Part shown: positions 46,821-55,893 of the stretch, piece after piece | Numbering within the stretch: the stretch's first letter is position 1 | How the letters are laid out: the number at the start of each line of letters is the position of its first letter | Origin: Acinetobacter proteolyticus | GTDB lineage: Bacteria; Pseudomonadota; Gammaproteobacteria; Pseudomonadales; Moraxellaceae | Length of the DNA stretch: 64,000 nucleotides | Assembly: GCF_000367945.1 (NCBI RefSeq) | Contig: NZ_KB849179.1 | Location: 1,803,134-1,867,133, forward strand | Direction of reading: 5' to 3' | The notes under the pieces: generated by a model | Seen by the model: the letters and a program-made list of their open reading frames with translations, nothing else | The model's database searches: none | Told to the model about the DNA's origin: nothing | Translations under genes and position numbers: made by a program

Positions 46821-47744
46821 TTAAGTCTTAGCCAATGTCGCTTGAATAAAGCCACCAATCTCATCTAATGCCTGTTCAGATTTTTGCACAAAGCGATTAA
46901 ACATCTGAAAGTTATGCCACATATTTTCATAGACATGCAGATGAACCTGCACACCCGCTTGTTGGGCACGTTCAGCCAGATTGATCGCATCATCCACTAA
47001 AATCTCTTCACTGCCTGCTTGAATCAATAGCGGTGGAAGAGCGCTCAAATCAGCAAAAATAGGAGAAATACGTGGATCATTGGATCGTAATTGTCCGCGA
47101 TATCCATTCCCACCCCGTTTTAAGGCATAGGCGCGAATCATCGGATCTCGTTTGGCATTTTTAAATACCGATGCTGAACTCAAAGTAATATCCACATAAG
47201 GTGAGATCATGATCATCCCAGCAGGTAAAATCTGCCCTGCCTCTCTTAATTCCACCGCAAATGCTAAGGCCAAGGCACATCCACCAGAATCTCCGCCCAA
47301 AATAATTTGCTCAGGTTTCCAGCCATCACTCAGTAAATGTTGATAGACCGACTTCACATCCTCCAATGCTGCTGGATAAGGATGTTCAGGCGCACGTCGA
47401 TAATCCAGCATATACACGTTGACCTTGGCTCGCGCAGCCAATTCGGTAGCCAGTGCCCGATGGGTTCGTGATGAACCGGCAAAAAATGCACCACCATGAC
47501 AATGCAACAATACCCCTTGCACCACACCCGTAGGCATTGCCACTTCGACAGGAACAATACGTTGATCCCGTGCATCTCTTAATTTAATCTGCTGAATGCA
47601 AACATCAGCTCTGGCTTTAAAAATGCGTGATCCAATCTCCATTGCGCCACGCAAGATCGGAAAAGGTAAAGCCAGACCACTGGCCAGCTTAAAACTCAGT
47701 CGCAAGCCCAGTTTCACGCCTGTTTCAATCATCTTTTGCTGCAT
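46821..47744 (-). CDS. Alpha/beta hydrolase, hormone-sensitive-lipase (HSL) family esterase
   Basis: 307 residues from the second of two ATGs (47744), best spaced to AGGAG. HGGAFFAG supplies the oxyanion HGG motif, GGDSGGCAL the nucleophile elbow (Ser in GDSGG), the acid is in EEILVDDAI, and the His in MWHNFQMF. Cytoplasmic esterase acting on medium or short acyl esters. It lies 36 nt after a flavin monooxygenase gene on the same strand, so it may open the ester or lactone that the monooxygenase makes; inference. Confidence 0.88.
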   Translation of the reverse strand: MQQKMIETGVKLGLRLSFKLASGLALPFPILRGAMEIGSRIFKARADVCIQQIKLRDARDQRIVPVEVAMPTGVVQGVLLHCHGGAFFAGSSRTHRALATELAARAKVNVYMLDYRRAPEHPYPAALEDVKSVYQHLLSDGWKPEQIILGGDSGGCALALAFAVELREAGQILPAGMIMISPYVDITLSSASVFKNAKRDPMIRAYALKRGGNGYRGQLRSNDPRISPIFADLSALPPLLIQAGSEEILVDDAINLAERAQQAGVQVHLHVYENMWHNFQMFNRFVQKSEQALDEIGGFIQATLAKT

Positions 47745-47780
47745 CATGTACTCCTGTTGATGGCATCACCGAGTCATCAT

Positions 47781-49268
47781 TCAACTGGCTTTTTTATCCG
47801 TTTCAGACTCAGTAAAACCAAGCTGGTAATCATTAAGATCACATTGTGCCAAGCGAGTACGCATCTCAAAAGTCGTCCACGGCCATAAGGTACTATTACG
47901 TCCATTGCGATCAATAAAATAGCTGCTGCATCCACCGGTATTCCAGACCGTATTTTTTAAGGCCGCTTGGATTTCATCATTGTATTGCTGCAATACCTCA
48001 GCACGAATTTCAACGGTTTCAATCTCTTGTGCCTGTACTTTTTTCAGCATGTCCAAGATATATGCCAATTGTGCTTCAATGATAATCAATGCCGAAGAGC
48101 TGACTGCAATATTGGGACCAAACATGACAAAGGCATTCGGGCAACCTTCGACCACTGTACCGAGGTAGCCTCGGGCACTGCCTTGCCATACTTCGTCCAT
48201 GCTTTTGCCATGTTTATTGCGGATCTGTTTGGCAATCGGTGGATTACTGACTTCAAAGCCTGTGCCAAAAATAATCGCATCGACTTCGTGCTCCGATCCA
48301 TCACTGGCAATCAAAGTATTGCCACGTACTTCTTCTACTCCACAGCGCAACACCTCGACATTCGGCTTTGCCAATGCCGGATACCATTGATTCGATTGTA
48401 AGACGCGTTTGCAGCCAATGGTAAAATCAGGCAGAAGTTTTGCTCGTAGCTCGGGATCTTTCACCCCTAAACGAATATTCAATTTTGCTAAGCGTTCAAT
48501 CTGGCTGACCAGTTTTGGATGATGCATACTGGAATTTAAGGATTCGAATACGCCATAAACGCCATAACGTGTTAAACGCTGTGTGATGGGAAGCACTTTA
48601 AACAGTGCCTGAGCAAGTTTCGGCAGGCTTTGATCCATTTTTGGCAATACCCATTGTGGGGTACGCTGCAGTAAAGTAAGTTTCTCCACTTGAGCTTGAA
48701 GCTCAGGTACAAATTGAATTGCAGACGCGCCTGCACCGACAACGGCAACTTTTTTTCCGTTTAAGTCAAAATCATGATTCCATTCTGCCGAGTGGAACTG
48801 GGCCCCTTTAAATGTCTCTAAACCTTTAATCCTAGGCAATACAGGTTGATGCATTGGCCCACCTGCCATAATTGCAAAATGGGCGTGGATGAAACCTTGA
48901 TTGGTTTTCACTACCCAATGCTTGGCCTGGTCATCCCAAGCACTTTCCAGCATTTCATAGCCAAAGCGTACATACTTTTGCACATCGAATTGCTGTGCAA
49001 CATTTTGTATGTAGGTCTTAATTTCTTGTTGCTGCGCAAACACCCGACTCCATTGTGGATTCGGTGCAAAAGAATAGGAATATAACGCCGATGGCACATC
49101 ACAAGCACACCCCGGATAGGTGTTGGCACGCCAGACACCGCCAATTTCATCGGCTTTTTCCAAGACCACAAAATCCGTGAAACCCGCTTGTTGTAGTTTG
49201 ATGGCGGCTCCAATCCCTGCAAAGCCAGCCCCAATAATCACCACATGAAATTTTTCGATCTTCGCCAT
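47781..49268 (-). CDS. Baeyer-Villiger-type flavin monooxygenase
   Basis: 495 residues. First Rossmann GxGxxG in IIGAGFAGIGAA (FAD); second in VVGAGASAIQF (NADPH). The BVMO fingerprint FxGxxxHxxxW appears as FKGAQFHSAEW, followed by Asn where Pro or Asp is usual. GGVWRANTYPGCACD is typical of the class. Such enzymes insert oxygen next to a ketone to give an ester or lactone. It is flanked by an esterase downstream and an SDR upstream on the same strand: alcohol to ketone to ester to acid would be a complete route. ATG follows AAGGATTACAACTC. Confidence 0.88.
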   Translation of the reverse strand: MAKIEKFHVVIIGAGFAGIGAAIKLQQAGFTDFVVLEKADEIGGVWRANTYPGCACDVPSALYSYSFAPNPQWSRVFAQQQEIKTYIQNVAQQFDVQKYVRFGYEMLESAWDDQAKHWVVKTNQGFIHAHFAIMAGGPMHQPVLPRIKGLETFKGAQFHSAEWNHDFDLNGKKVAVVGAGASAIQFVPELQAQVEKLTLLQRTPQWVLPKMDQSLPKLAQALFKVLPITQRLTRYGVYGVFESLNSSMHHPKLVSQIERLAKLNIRLGVKDPELRAKLLPDFTIGCKRVLQSNQWYPALAKPNVEVLRCGVEEVRGNTLIASDGSEHEVDAIIFGTGFEVSNPPIAKQIRNKHGKSMDEVWQGSARGYLGTVVEGCPNAFVMFGPNIAVSSSALIIIEAQLAYILDMLKKVQAQEIETVEIRAEVLQQYNDEIQAALKNTVWNTGGCSSYFIDRNGRNSTLWPWTTFEMRTRLAQCDLNDYQLGFTESETDKKAS

Positions 49269-49280
49269 GAGTTGTAATCC

Positions 49281-50121
49281 TTATTTTGTCTGTGCCAATT
49301 GGCTTAAACGTTGGCTATATGCTTTACGATCATTCTGATCCAAGCCTTTTAAAATACGGTCATCTCCGATCAATTTTCGGAAGCCGGTATTCAGCCAATG
49401 CGGGACCAATCCATAGGCTTTCGGGGTATGGGTTAAATAATTCGGCACCGCAATTTCAGCCAGATTATGCGCGACGGCTTGAATAATCGCATTCGCCACA
49501 TCTTGTGGTTCTACCGTCGGAATCGGTAAACTGTCCCCCGTTCCAGATGACAATTCAGTCAAAACTTTGGACGGTAATACTGCCGATAAGCCAATCGGCG
49601 TGTCTCTAAGCTCTTGCTGCATCGATGCGGTTAAACCCACCACAGCAAATTTGGTCGCACAATAAATACTGGCACCGGGAATCGGATATTTACCTGCCAG
49701 AGAAGCGACATTGACGATATGCCCCTGTTTGTCGCGCCAGCATTTTGGGCAATACCGCTTTCATGCCATGAATCACCCCACGCAAATTGATATCAATTTG
49801 CGCATCGGTGATGGCTTGGCTTTCCTCGACCATCGCCCCCATTGGCATAATGCCAGCGTTATTGACCAAGATATCGATGGGACCCCATTGCTTTTCAATC
49901 TGCACAATGAGGTCATGAAATGAGTTCTGTGAGCGCACATCCAAATAACCGCCAAAGCCTTGCACTTTAGTTGCGGCTTGCTGAGCCAGCTCCAGATCAA
50001 TATCGCCAATTGCCACTTTGGCGCCGAGTTTTCTAAAGGCAACGGCGGTGGCTAAACCAATCCCTCGCCCTCCGCCTGTGATCAACACCACTTTGTTTAA
50101 AAAACTGTATTTTTTTCCCAT
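49281..50121 (-). pseudogene. Short-chain dehydrogenase interrupted by one frameshift
   Basis: The first part, from ATG 50121 (AGGA in front), has TGGGRGIGLAT and NNAGIMPMG and goes to nonsense after PKMLARQ. Shifting at about 49733 continues as DKQGHIVNVASLAGKYPIPG, then YCATKFAV, which restores the catalytic Ser and YxxxK and runs to 49281. The restored protein of ~280 residues is a complete SDR. The break is not in a long homopolymer. It lies 12 nt before the BVMO gene and probably once supplied its ketone. Real inactivation or an assembly error are both possible. Confidence 0.75.
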
Positions 50122-50169
50122 GTTCAATTCCTTTTACTAGTCAAAAAATCACCAATCCGGAACATAATG

Positions 50170-50228
50170 TCATTCACGGAATGAAGTGTCAATTTTAGTT
50201 AATTTTGTTTTATCGTATTTCCGATAAA
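50170..50228. promoter_or_regulatory. Two inverted repeats, candidate TetR operators
   Basis: TCATTC-ACG-GAATGA at 50170-50184 and TTTATCG-N6-CGATAAA at 50209-50228 are perfect dyads between the divergent SDR/BVMO/esterase unit and the TetR gene. The second lies just before the TetR start, fitting autoregulation. Neither is tested. Confidence 0.5.
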
Positions 50229-50248
50229 GTTCTGATAAAATTTTTGGT

Positions 50249-50875
50249 ATGAATGATCAAACAACTCTCTCGCGTGCTGAACGCCAACGTATTCAATTAC
50301 AAGCAGAAATTATTGAAGCTGCTTTTTTGGAATTTTCTGAACGCGGTTATCATCAAACTGCGATCTCTGACATTGCCAAAAGACTGGGTATTGGTCATGG
50401 TACTTTCTATCGTCATTTTGAGAATAAAAGAGACATTCTGGATAAAGTCATTGTCGATACCATGTTCAAAATCACCGCCTTATTGGCCGATGAAAATGCA
50501 CCAGATGCGGTATCCACACTTGAGGCTTATCGCATCCAATGCGAACGGATTTCCAGTAAATTTCAGGAATTTGCCAAGGACAATCCACGTGCAGTACGTT
50601 TGATTTTGCTTGAAGCGACCTCGATTGATAAAGAAATGACCGCACAAGTGCATAACTTGCTGCACCTCGGGGGGCTACTCACCGCAGATTATTTAAAAAA
50701 TGGTGTGAAATGCGGTTATTTAAAAGCGGATCTGGATACTGAAATGACCGGACATGCCATTGTCGGCATGATTATCGCAGGTGCATTTAAGTTCCTATCT
50801 GCACCTGAAGATGCTGATCTGTTAAAAAAATATAGCGATGCTGCAATTCAAATGATGATGGCAGGCATCGCTTAA
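50249..50875 (+). CDS. TetR-family transcriptional regulator
   Basis: 208 residues. The N-terminal helix-turn-helix (AAFLEFSERGYHQTAISDIAKRLGIGHGTFYRHFENKRDIL) is classical. The C-terminal ligand domain is helical with ADYLKNGVKCGYLKADLDTE. It likely represses the divergent SDR-BVMO-esterase genes and itself through the dyads at 50170-50228. The inducer is unknown, presumably the ketone or alcohol substrate. It runs convergently into the PF10118 gene 21 nt downstream. Confidence 0.88.
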   Translation: MNDQTTLSRAERQRIQLQAEIIEAAFLEFSERGYHQTAISDIAKRLGIGHGTFYRHFENKRDILDKVIVDTMFKITALLADENAPDAVSTLEAYRIQCERISSKFQEFAKDNPRAVRLILLEATSIDKEMTAQVHNLLHLGGLLTADYLKNGVKCGYLKADLDTEMTGHAIVGMIIAGAFKFLSAPEDADLLKKYSDAAIQMMMAGIA

Positions 50876-50896
50876 AACTCAACTTGGGCTTGTGAT

Positions 50897-51772
50897 TTAT
50901 GCCAGCTTAAACGTTGGCATTTGATTTAAATAGGCCAGTGCCTGTTCTGTTGACCCTTCATGTAATGGGCTGTGTTTGGGATTAAAATAGCGTAAGCAAG
51001 CAGTCAAGACATAACTCACCCGAGGCACGCGATCTTGTCGGGCAGCACGCAAATAATCTTTAAAGCGAAAACGCTGTGGTAATTGTGAATCTTTTGCGAC
51101 CAAGATTTCCACAGCCACATAAGCCAATACAATAAATAAAGGAAAGGTAACAGCAGCCGTTGCGGTTCGTAGTAATATGTTATTGCTTAAATGTCGAAAC
51201 ATGGCATCGGCGACTTCACGATGCTCCACCTCTTCAGCACCATGCCATTGCAACAAGCGTAGCATTTCCTCATCGACAGGCGCTTGCTGTAAACCGTCTG
51301 CATTGAGTACCCAATGCCCTAATACCCCGGTGAGGTGTTCCGCAGCGGCCACCATGGCAAGACGGGTATGTAACCATGTCGATTTCAAAGCAGAGTGACG
51401 CAGCTCATAACCAAATGGCTTCTGCCCCAGCATGTCATGAAATATCCAGTTCATCAGCTGACTATATTGACTCAGATCAATCCCCAAGGCCTCAATATGT
51501 CGCGTGCCCAAGGTATGTCCATGACTGTGCGCCCCTTCCTGTTTAATAAAAGCCATGACCGCTGCTTTTAATTGTTCATCTTGAATCAATGGCAATGCAT
51601 CTCGAAAGGTCTGACAGAACCAGCGTTCAGGTGCAGGGGTAATCGGGTTGATGACATTGAGGATCTGCGATGCCAAAGGATCATCATAAATCCAATGGCT
51701 CGGTGTTTCTGTAAAATCAAATACGGGCCGTCGAGGAATAATGCGATGACTCTGCTTGATTAAACCCTTCAT
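50897..51772 (-). CDS. PF10118-type metal-dependent hydrolase family protein
   Basis: 291 residues from ATG 51772 behind AAGGAGTTCTT. Conserved helices carry metal-ligand-like motifs: FIKQEGAHSHGH and WHGAEEVEHREVAD (E..EH), as in diiron-type helical proteins, plus a hydrophobic segment (LRTATAAVTFPLFIVLAYVAVEIL) that may contact membranes. The family name is from prediction; no reaction is proven. It is last of a four-gene set (SDR, ADC-like, OYE, this). A second member lies at 61382. Confidence 0.8.
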   Translation of the reverse strand: MKGLIKQSHRIIPRRPVFDFTETPSHWIYDDPLASQILNVINPITPAPERWFCQTFRDALPLIQDEQLKAAVMAFIKQEGAHSHGHTLGTRHIEALGIDLSQYSQLMNWIFHDMLGQKPFGYELRHSALKSTWLHTRLAMVAAAEHLTGVLGHWVLNADGLQQAPVDEEMLRLLQWHGAEEVEHREVADAMFRHLSNNILLRTATAAVTFPLFIVLAYVAVEILVAKDSQLPQRFRFKDYLRAARQDRVPRVSYVLTACLRYFNPKHSPLHEGSTEQALAYLNQMPTFKLA

Positions 51773-51804
51773 AAGAACTCCTTGTATCAACAAAACCTTA
51801 AGCA

Positions 51805-53034
51805 TTAATCCTGCGTCAAAATGTTAAAACCCATCCGTGGTCCAAATGCCACAAGTGTTCTCATCAGCCCTTTGATTGCTTTTGGCTTCTGTCCACTACT
51901 GATACGGCGGAATTGAGCTGCGTGCCAAGCCAATTGCAAATAAGCATCGATAGGCTTATAGCCAACTGCAGGAATTTTTGCAGATGCTGTAACTGATTTT
52001 CCTGCCAAGAGCTGTTTGGCTAGATCAGGCTGTAAAGCAAAAGGACGGGCTAAACCAACGACATCCACCGTGCCATTGCTCACCAATCGATTCATCACCT
52101 CGACATCGCGTAGCCCACCGGTCAACATCAGTGGCAATTGACTTTGTTGGCGCAATGCGCTGGCATAATCCAGAAAATAAGCATCGCGCTGAACCTGACG
52201 ATCAGGAGCATAGCCCAATTGCGCGGGAGATTCATAATTGCCCCCAGACACTTCCAATAAATCTATGCCCTCCGCTGCTAATGCCAAAGCAATGTGCAGT
52301 GACTCCTCCTGACTCAGCCCCCCTTTCTGAAAATCGGCAGAATTCAGTTTGACACTGAGGATTTTATTTTTGCCAATGGCCTGACGCACAGCTCGAACCG
52401 TTTCAATCAAGATTCGACGACGATTTTCTGGGTTTCCCCCCCATTGATCGGTACGGATATTGGCCAAAGGCGATAAAAATTGGGATAACAAATAGCCATG
52501 TGCTGCATGGACTTGTACCCCGTCAAAGCCTGCCTGCACCGCCAATGCCGCTGTGCTGGCAAACCGCTGGATTTGTTCTAAGATTTCTGTTTCAGACATG
52601 GCTCGTGGGACACGAATCAGATTCATTGCGGGTAAATCTAAGCCTACTGCTGCGGGTGCAATTGGCTTTTTAAATAAAGGTAATACCGCAACCCGACCCG
52701 GATGATTAATTTGCATAATAATCTTACTGCCATTGGCCTGCGCTGCTTGGGCCCAAAGTTTATGCGCTTGCAAGAATTGTTCATCTTCCAGCACTACATT
52801 GCGTGGCTCAACAAAGGCACGATGGTCAACCATGACATTGCCAGTGATTAACAAACCTGTACCCCCTCTGGCCCATGCTGCATAGAGTTGCTGTAAATCT
52901 GTGGTGGGCGAGCCATGTCGATCAGCCAATTGTTCACTCATGGCAGATTTTGCAATTCGGTTCGGGATCGTGATGCCACATGCCAAAGCTAATGGTTGTT
53001 GTAAGGGTGAATGGCTCACATTTGATTGTCTCAT
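51805..53034 (-). CDS. NADH:flavin oxidoreductase (Old Yellow Enzyme family)
   Basis: 409 residues. FMN-binding TIM barrel: ITIPNRIAKSAMSEQLAD near the N-terminus, QINHPGRVAV, the active-site HAAHGYLLSQFLSP motif, and WGGNPENRRRI. Enzymes of this type reduce activated C=C bonds with NAD(P)H. Single-domain length, without the iron-sulphur and second flavin domains of dienoyl-CoA reductases. It lies in a catabolic set between the ADC-like and PF10118 genes. The stop is 32 nt before the next start. Confidence 0.88.
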   Translation of the reverse strand: MRQSNVSHSPLQQPLALACGITIPNRIAKSAMSEQLADRHGSPTTDLQQLYAAWARGGTGLLITGNVMVDHRAFVEPRNVVLEDEQFLQAHKLWAQAAQANGSKIIMQINHPGRVAVLPLFKKPIAPAAVGLDLPAMNLIRVPRAMSETEILEQIQRFASTAALAVQAGFDGVQVHAAHGYLLSQFLSPLANIRTDQWGGNPENRRRILIETVRAVRQAIGKNKILSVKLNSADFQKGGLSQEESLHIALALAAEGIDLLEVSGGNYESPAQLGYAPDRQVQRDAYFLDYASALRQQSQLPLMLTGGLRDVEVMNRLVSNGTVDVVGLARPFALQPDLAKQLLAGKSVTASAKIPAVGYKPIDAYLQLAWHAAQFRRISSGQKPKAIKGLMRTLVAFGPRMGFNILTQD

Positions 53035-53130
53035 TTTTACTGTTCCTCAAACTCTGATCGATATAGATCGATGTCATCTGTTTTATTCATTTTTCTAAGT
53101 AAATCTTTAATTCAATCTAGGATTTATCTG

Positions 53131-53877
53131 CTATAAAACCCGTGGATTAAATTGGCGTAGTAAAAATAATGGGGTGCGTAATCGAGGAATCTGAATTGGC
53201 GGAATCAAGCCACCCGATAAATCCACCCGATGTAAGCGCGCATCCACCACTTTACCCAAGCCCATTTCATGCAAAGGATCATTTACCGTTCCCCTAAAGC
53301 GTAATTCCATCTCCACACGACGCACTTCAACAACATACTCTTTCGGCGTGAATCGCACTTCTCGAGGTAAACCCAACCCCAATCCACCTGTGATATTGCG
53401 ATGCGGCAAACCTAAAATGGGCGGTGCATCCTGTAACACCTCTCCCAATTTAGCGTCCATTTCAATCAGCAGCGTACCGCGGCGCGATGCTTGGCTGATG
53501 ATGCGTGAACCATCATTGTCCCAACAGATTTCCCCGATTTTTTTGGGATAACCCAGCAACTCACGGCCGATAATCATGGCGCGATCATCATCCAGAATCA
53601 TCCACGGACAAAAGATGCCTGTTTTATTGCCGACCTGAATATGTACAAATAGTCCCGCTTCGTGATAAGCGCCGGTATACACATTTTCAGGGAAATAGGC
53701 ACAAAACAAATCGGCTATGGCTGGTTTCGTCAGCTTCATTCCAGTAGGCAGCCAACGGGCCATTCGCTTCTCATCGACTTCAACCACCGCAGTTAAATAT
53801 TGGGCATTGTGATAGAGCTTATTGCCCAAATTGGCGAGACCTATGGGCGTGCGTAGGTCATTCATCAACTGTCTCAT
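53131..53877 (-). CDS. Acetoacetate decarboxylase-family protein
   Basis: 248 residues. The ADC fold is shown by GRELLGYPKKIGEI, where the Lys pair corresponds to the Schiff-base lysine of acetoacetate decarboxylase, and by strands such as AIADLFCAYFPENVYTG. Members beyond the true decarboxylase act as aldolases, dehydratases or have unknown roles. Its start overlaps the upstream SDR stop by 4 nt, showing one operon. The substrate is likely a beta-keto or related acid; inference. Confidence 0.82.
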   Translation of the reverse strand: MRQLMNDLRTPIGLANLGNKLYHNAQYLTAVVEVDEKRMARWLPTGMKLTKPAIADLFCAYFPENVYTGAYHEAGLFVHIQVGNKTGIFCPWMILDDDRAMIIGRELLGYPKKIGEICWDNDGSRIISQASRRGTLLIEMDAKLGEVLQDAPPILGLPHRNITGGLGLGLPREVRFTPKEYVVEVRRVEMELRFRGTVNDPLHEMGLGKVVDARLHRVDLSGGLIPPIQIPRLRTPLFLLRQFNPRVL

Positions 53878-54683
53878 GCTTTTAACCTCGAAAAGACCTG
53901 CTTTAATATCGGTAATAAAATGATGCGCGGGGTGTAGCGTCCCCCCAGCGTTTGTACCTGAGCGATTAAACCTGGAATCACAATACGGCGATTGCAGGCC
54001 ATGCCTTGAATGGTTTCTTTGGCGACCCGTTCTGCCGATACCCAGACCAAACGCCCCCCAATTCCATCTATCTTGCTGATTCCTGCCACTGCATTAAAAC
54101 CAGTGATGGTGGGACCCGGTGCCAATAAGGTGCAACTCACCCCAGTACCACTCAGCTCACTGTGCAGTGATTCAGCAAAAGAATTGGCAAAGGCTTTGCT
54201 TGCCGCATAAGTGGCATTGGCGGGCGTCGGTTGATGACCCGAAGTAGAACCCACTATCAGGATGGCACCCCGTCGTTTCTGAATCATGTTGGGCAATACC
54301 GCCAATGTCAGATCCTGCACCGCCACCACATTTAGCTCGGTCTGTTCACGTTCACGATCTGCATCTAAGTCCTGCAATCGGCCAAAGGTGGCAAAGCCTG
54401 CGTTATTACATAAAATCGCGACATCCAGTTGCTCGAGTTCTTGACGGAATTGAGTTCTTGCCTCACGATCCGCGAGATCACACGGACGTAGCAGTACCTC
54501 TACTTGATATTTTTGACCTAAATGCAGCGCCAAAGCCTCAAGTTTATCGACTCGTCGTGCCACCAAAATCAAAGAATAGCCAAGTGCAGCAAATTGTTTT
54601 GCCAGTGCTTCACCAATACCAGACGATGCGCCAGTAATCACAACGGGGGAATTCTTTAAAGGGGGCGCTAAGCTCATCATCAA
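53874..54683 (-). CDS. Short-chain dehydrogenase/reductase
   Basis: 269 residues, classical SDR: TGASSGIGEALA cofactor loop at ~17, LCNNAGFATFG, catalytic Ser in VGSTSGHQP and Tyr-Lys in YAASKAF. The C-terminal region is basic and hydrophobic as in membrane-attached SDRs acting on lipophilic substrates. First gene of the four-gene minus-strand set and divergent from an AraC regulator, so the promoter region is 54684-54787. Confidence 0.88.
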   Translation of the reverse strand: MMMSLAPPLKNSPVVITGASSGIGEALAKQFAALGYSLILVARRVDKLEALALHLGQKYQVEVLLRPCDLADREARTQFRQELEQLDVAILCNNAGFATFGRLQDLDADREREQTELNVVAVQDLTLAVLPNMIQKRRGAILIVGSTSGHQPTPANATYAASKAFANSFAESLHSELSGTGVSCTLLAPGPTITGFNAVAGISKIDGIGGRLVWVSAERVAKETIQGMACNRRIVIPGLIAQVQTLGGRYTPRIILLPILKQVFSRLKA

Positions 54684-54787
54684 TCCTCAAATCTACGGAA
54701 TAACCCTAGTATCAAAGAGCTAAAACTTGAGCGTGAGCGGTAATTCAGACATACTGCTAATCATTTTCGGCCAGCATAAAATAAAAA

Positions 54788-55837
54788 ATGAAAGATCCGT
54801 ATGGTTTGTCCAAAGCGACGATCCCGATTTCTTATGCGCATTTATTATTAGAAATCATGGTCGAAAAAGGCTGTTCTGCATCGGAAATATTGCATCAAAG
54901 CAAAATCCCGGCTGCACTTCTGCATCAAGTCGATGCCCGTATCACCCCGATTCAGTGGTCAAAATTGGCATGGGTCAGTTTGAGTTTGGCTCAGGATTGT
55001 GGGCTTGGATATGAATATGGTCTCAAACTCCGCCTGACCGCGCATGGTGCCATGGGCTTTGCACTAATGAGTAGCCCGACCTTGGGCCATGCCATTAGCC
55101 TAGCCACTCAGTTTTTCAATATGCGGCTCAAAGATTATCGTATTGATTGTTATGAACAAGCCCAGCAGTCGATTATTGAAATTCAGCAGACCCATCCCGT
55201 GGTCAGTCAGCACCCTGAACAGGCAGACATCTTAAGACGTTTTTTTTATGAATGTTTGATGATTGGTATTATTCAAACAGGTCGAAGCTTAACCGATCAT
55301 CGTTTTGCCGATGTTGAACTGCGGGTAGATTGGCCTGAACCACCCTATCATGCCAGATTTCAAGCGCAACTTCCCCCGATCCACTTTAATCAGGCGCAAA
55401 ATCAAGTGCGCTATCCAAGCTCAGTGCTCAATCATGCCACCAAAATGGCAGATCCAACGGCTTTCCAACAAGCTTTGACCCAATGTGAAGCTGAACAAAT
55501 CCGCTTTTCCGAGACCATTCAAGATATTGGACTCAGAGTCAAAACCGAGTTACAGCTCACGCCACAAAAAGGCTATCCAAGCTTAGATACGGTTGCCGAG
55601 CGCTTACATACTTCAAGCAGAACCTTAAGACGAAAGTTAGATGAAGCAGGTTATTCCTATCTGGGCTTATTAGACGAGGTCAGATACCAACAAGCCAAAC
55701 AGCTTTTGCTCAATCCAGAGATGGAGGTACAGGATATTGCACTGTACTTAGGCTATCTACAACCGGCCAACTTTGCCCGCGCCTTTAAAAAATGGAGTGG
55801 GCTTACCCCCAGTCAGTTTCGTCAAATCCAGATTTAA
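54788..55837 (+). CDS. AraC-family regulator with arabinose-binding-like sensor domain
   Basis: 349 residues, same architecture as the regulator at 5970: PF12625-type sensor (ISYAHLLLEIMVEKGCSASE; LTAHGAMGFALMSSPTLGHA) and C-terminal double helix-turn-helix (DTVAERLHTSSRTLRRKLDE; DIALYLGYLQPANFARAFKKW). Divergent from the SDR-ADC-OYE-PF10118 set and its likely activator. Effector unknown. Confidence 0.88.
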   Translation: MKDPYGLSKATIPISYAHLLLEIMVEKGCSASEILHQSKIPAALLHQVDARITPIQWSKLAWVSLSLAQDCGLGYEYGLKLRLTAHGAMGFALMSSPTLGHAISLATQFFNMRLKDYRIDCYEQAQQSIIEIQQTHPVVSQHPEQADILRRFFYECLMIGIIQTGRSLTDHRFADVELRVDWPEPPYHARFQAQLPPIHFNQAQNQVRYPSSVLNHATKMADPTAFQQALTQCEAEQIRFSETIQDIGLRVKTELQLTPQKGYPSLDTVAERLHTSSRTLRRKLDEAGYSYLGLLDEVRYQQAKQLLLNPEMEVQDIALYLGYLQPANFARAFKKWSGLTPSQFRQIQI

Positions 55838-55855
55838 ACGGCTCAGCATATATTG

Positions 55856-55885
55856 AAGTCAGGTCGATCAATCTCGGCCTGACTT
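55856..55885. terminator. Bidirectional hairpin between AraC and DapA-like genes
   Basis: AAGTCAGG and CCTGACTT pair across a 14-base loop in the gap between the two convergent genes. The T-tract is weak on the plus side, better on the minus side. Confidence 0.55.
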
Positions 55886-55893
55886 GAACATAG

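Noticed and set aside
47781..49268. AlmA long-chain alkane monooxygenase
   Set aside because: Similar length, but the N-terminal and fingerprint sequences are of a different BVMO branch than AlmA as I recall it.
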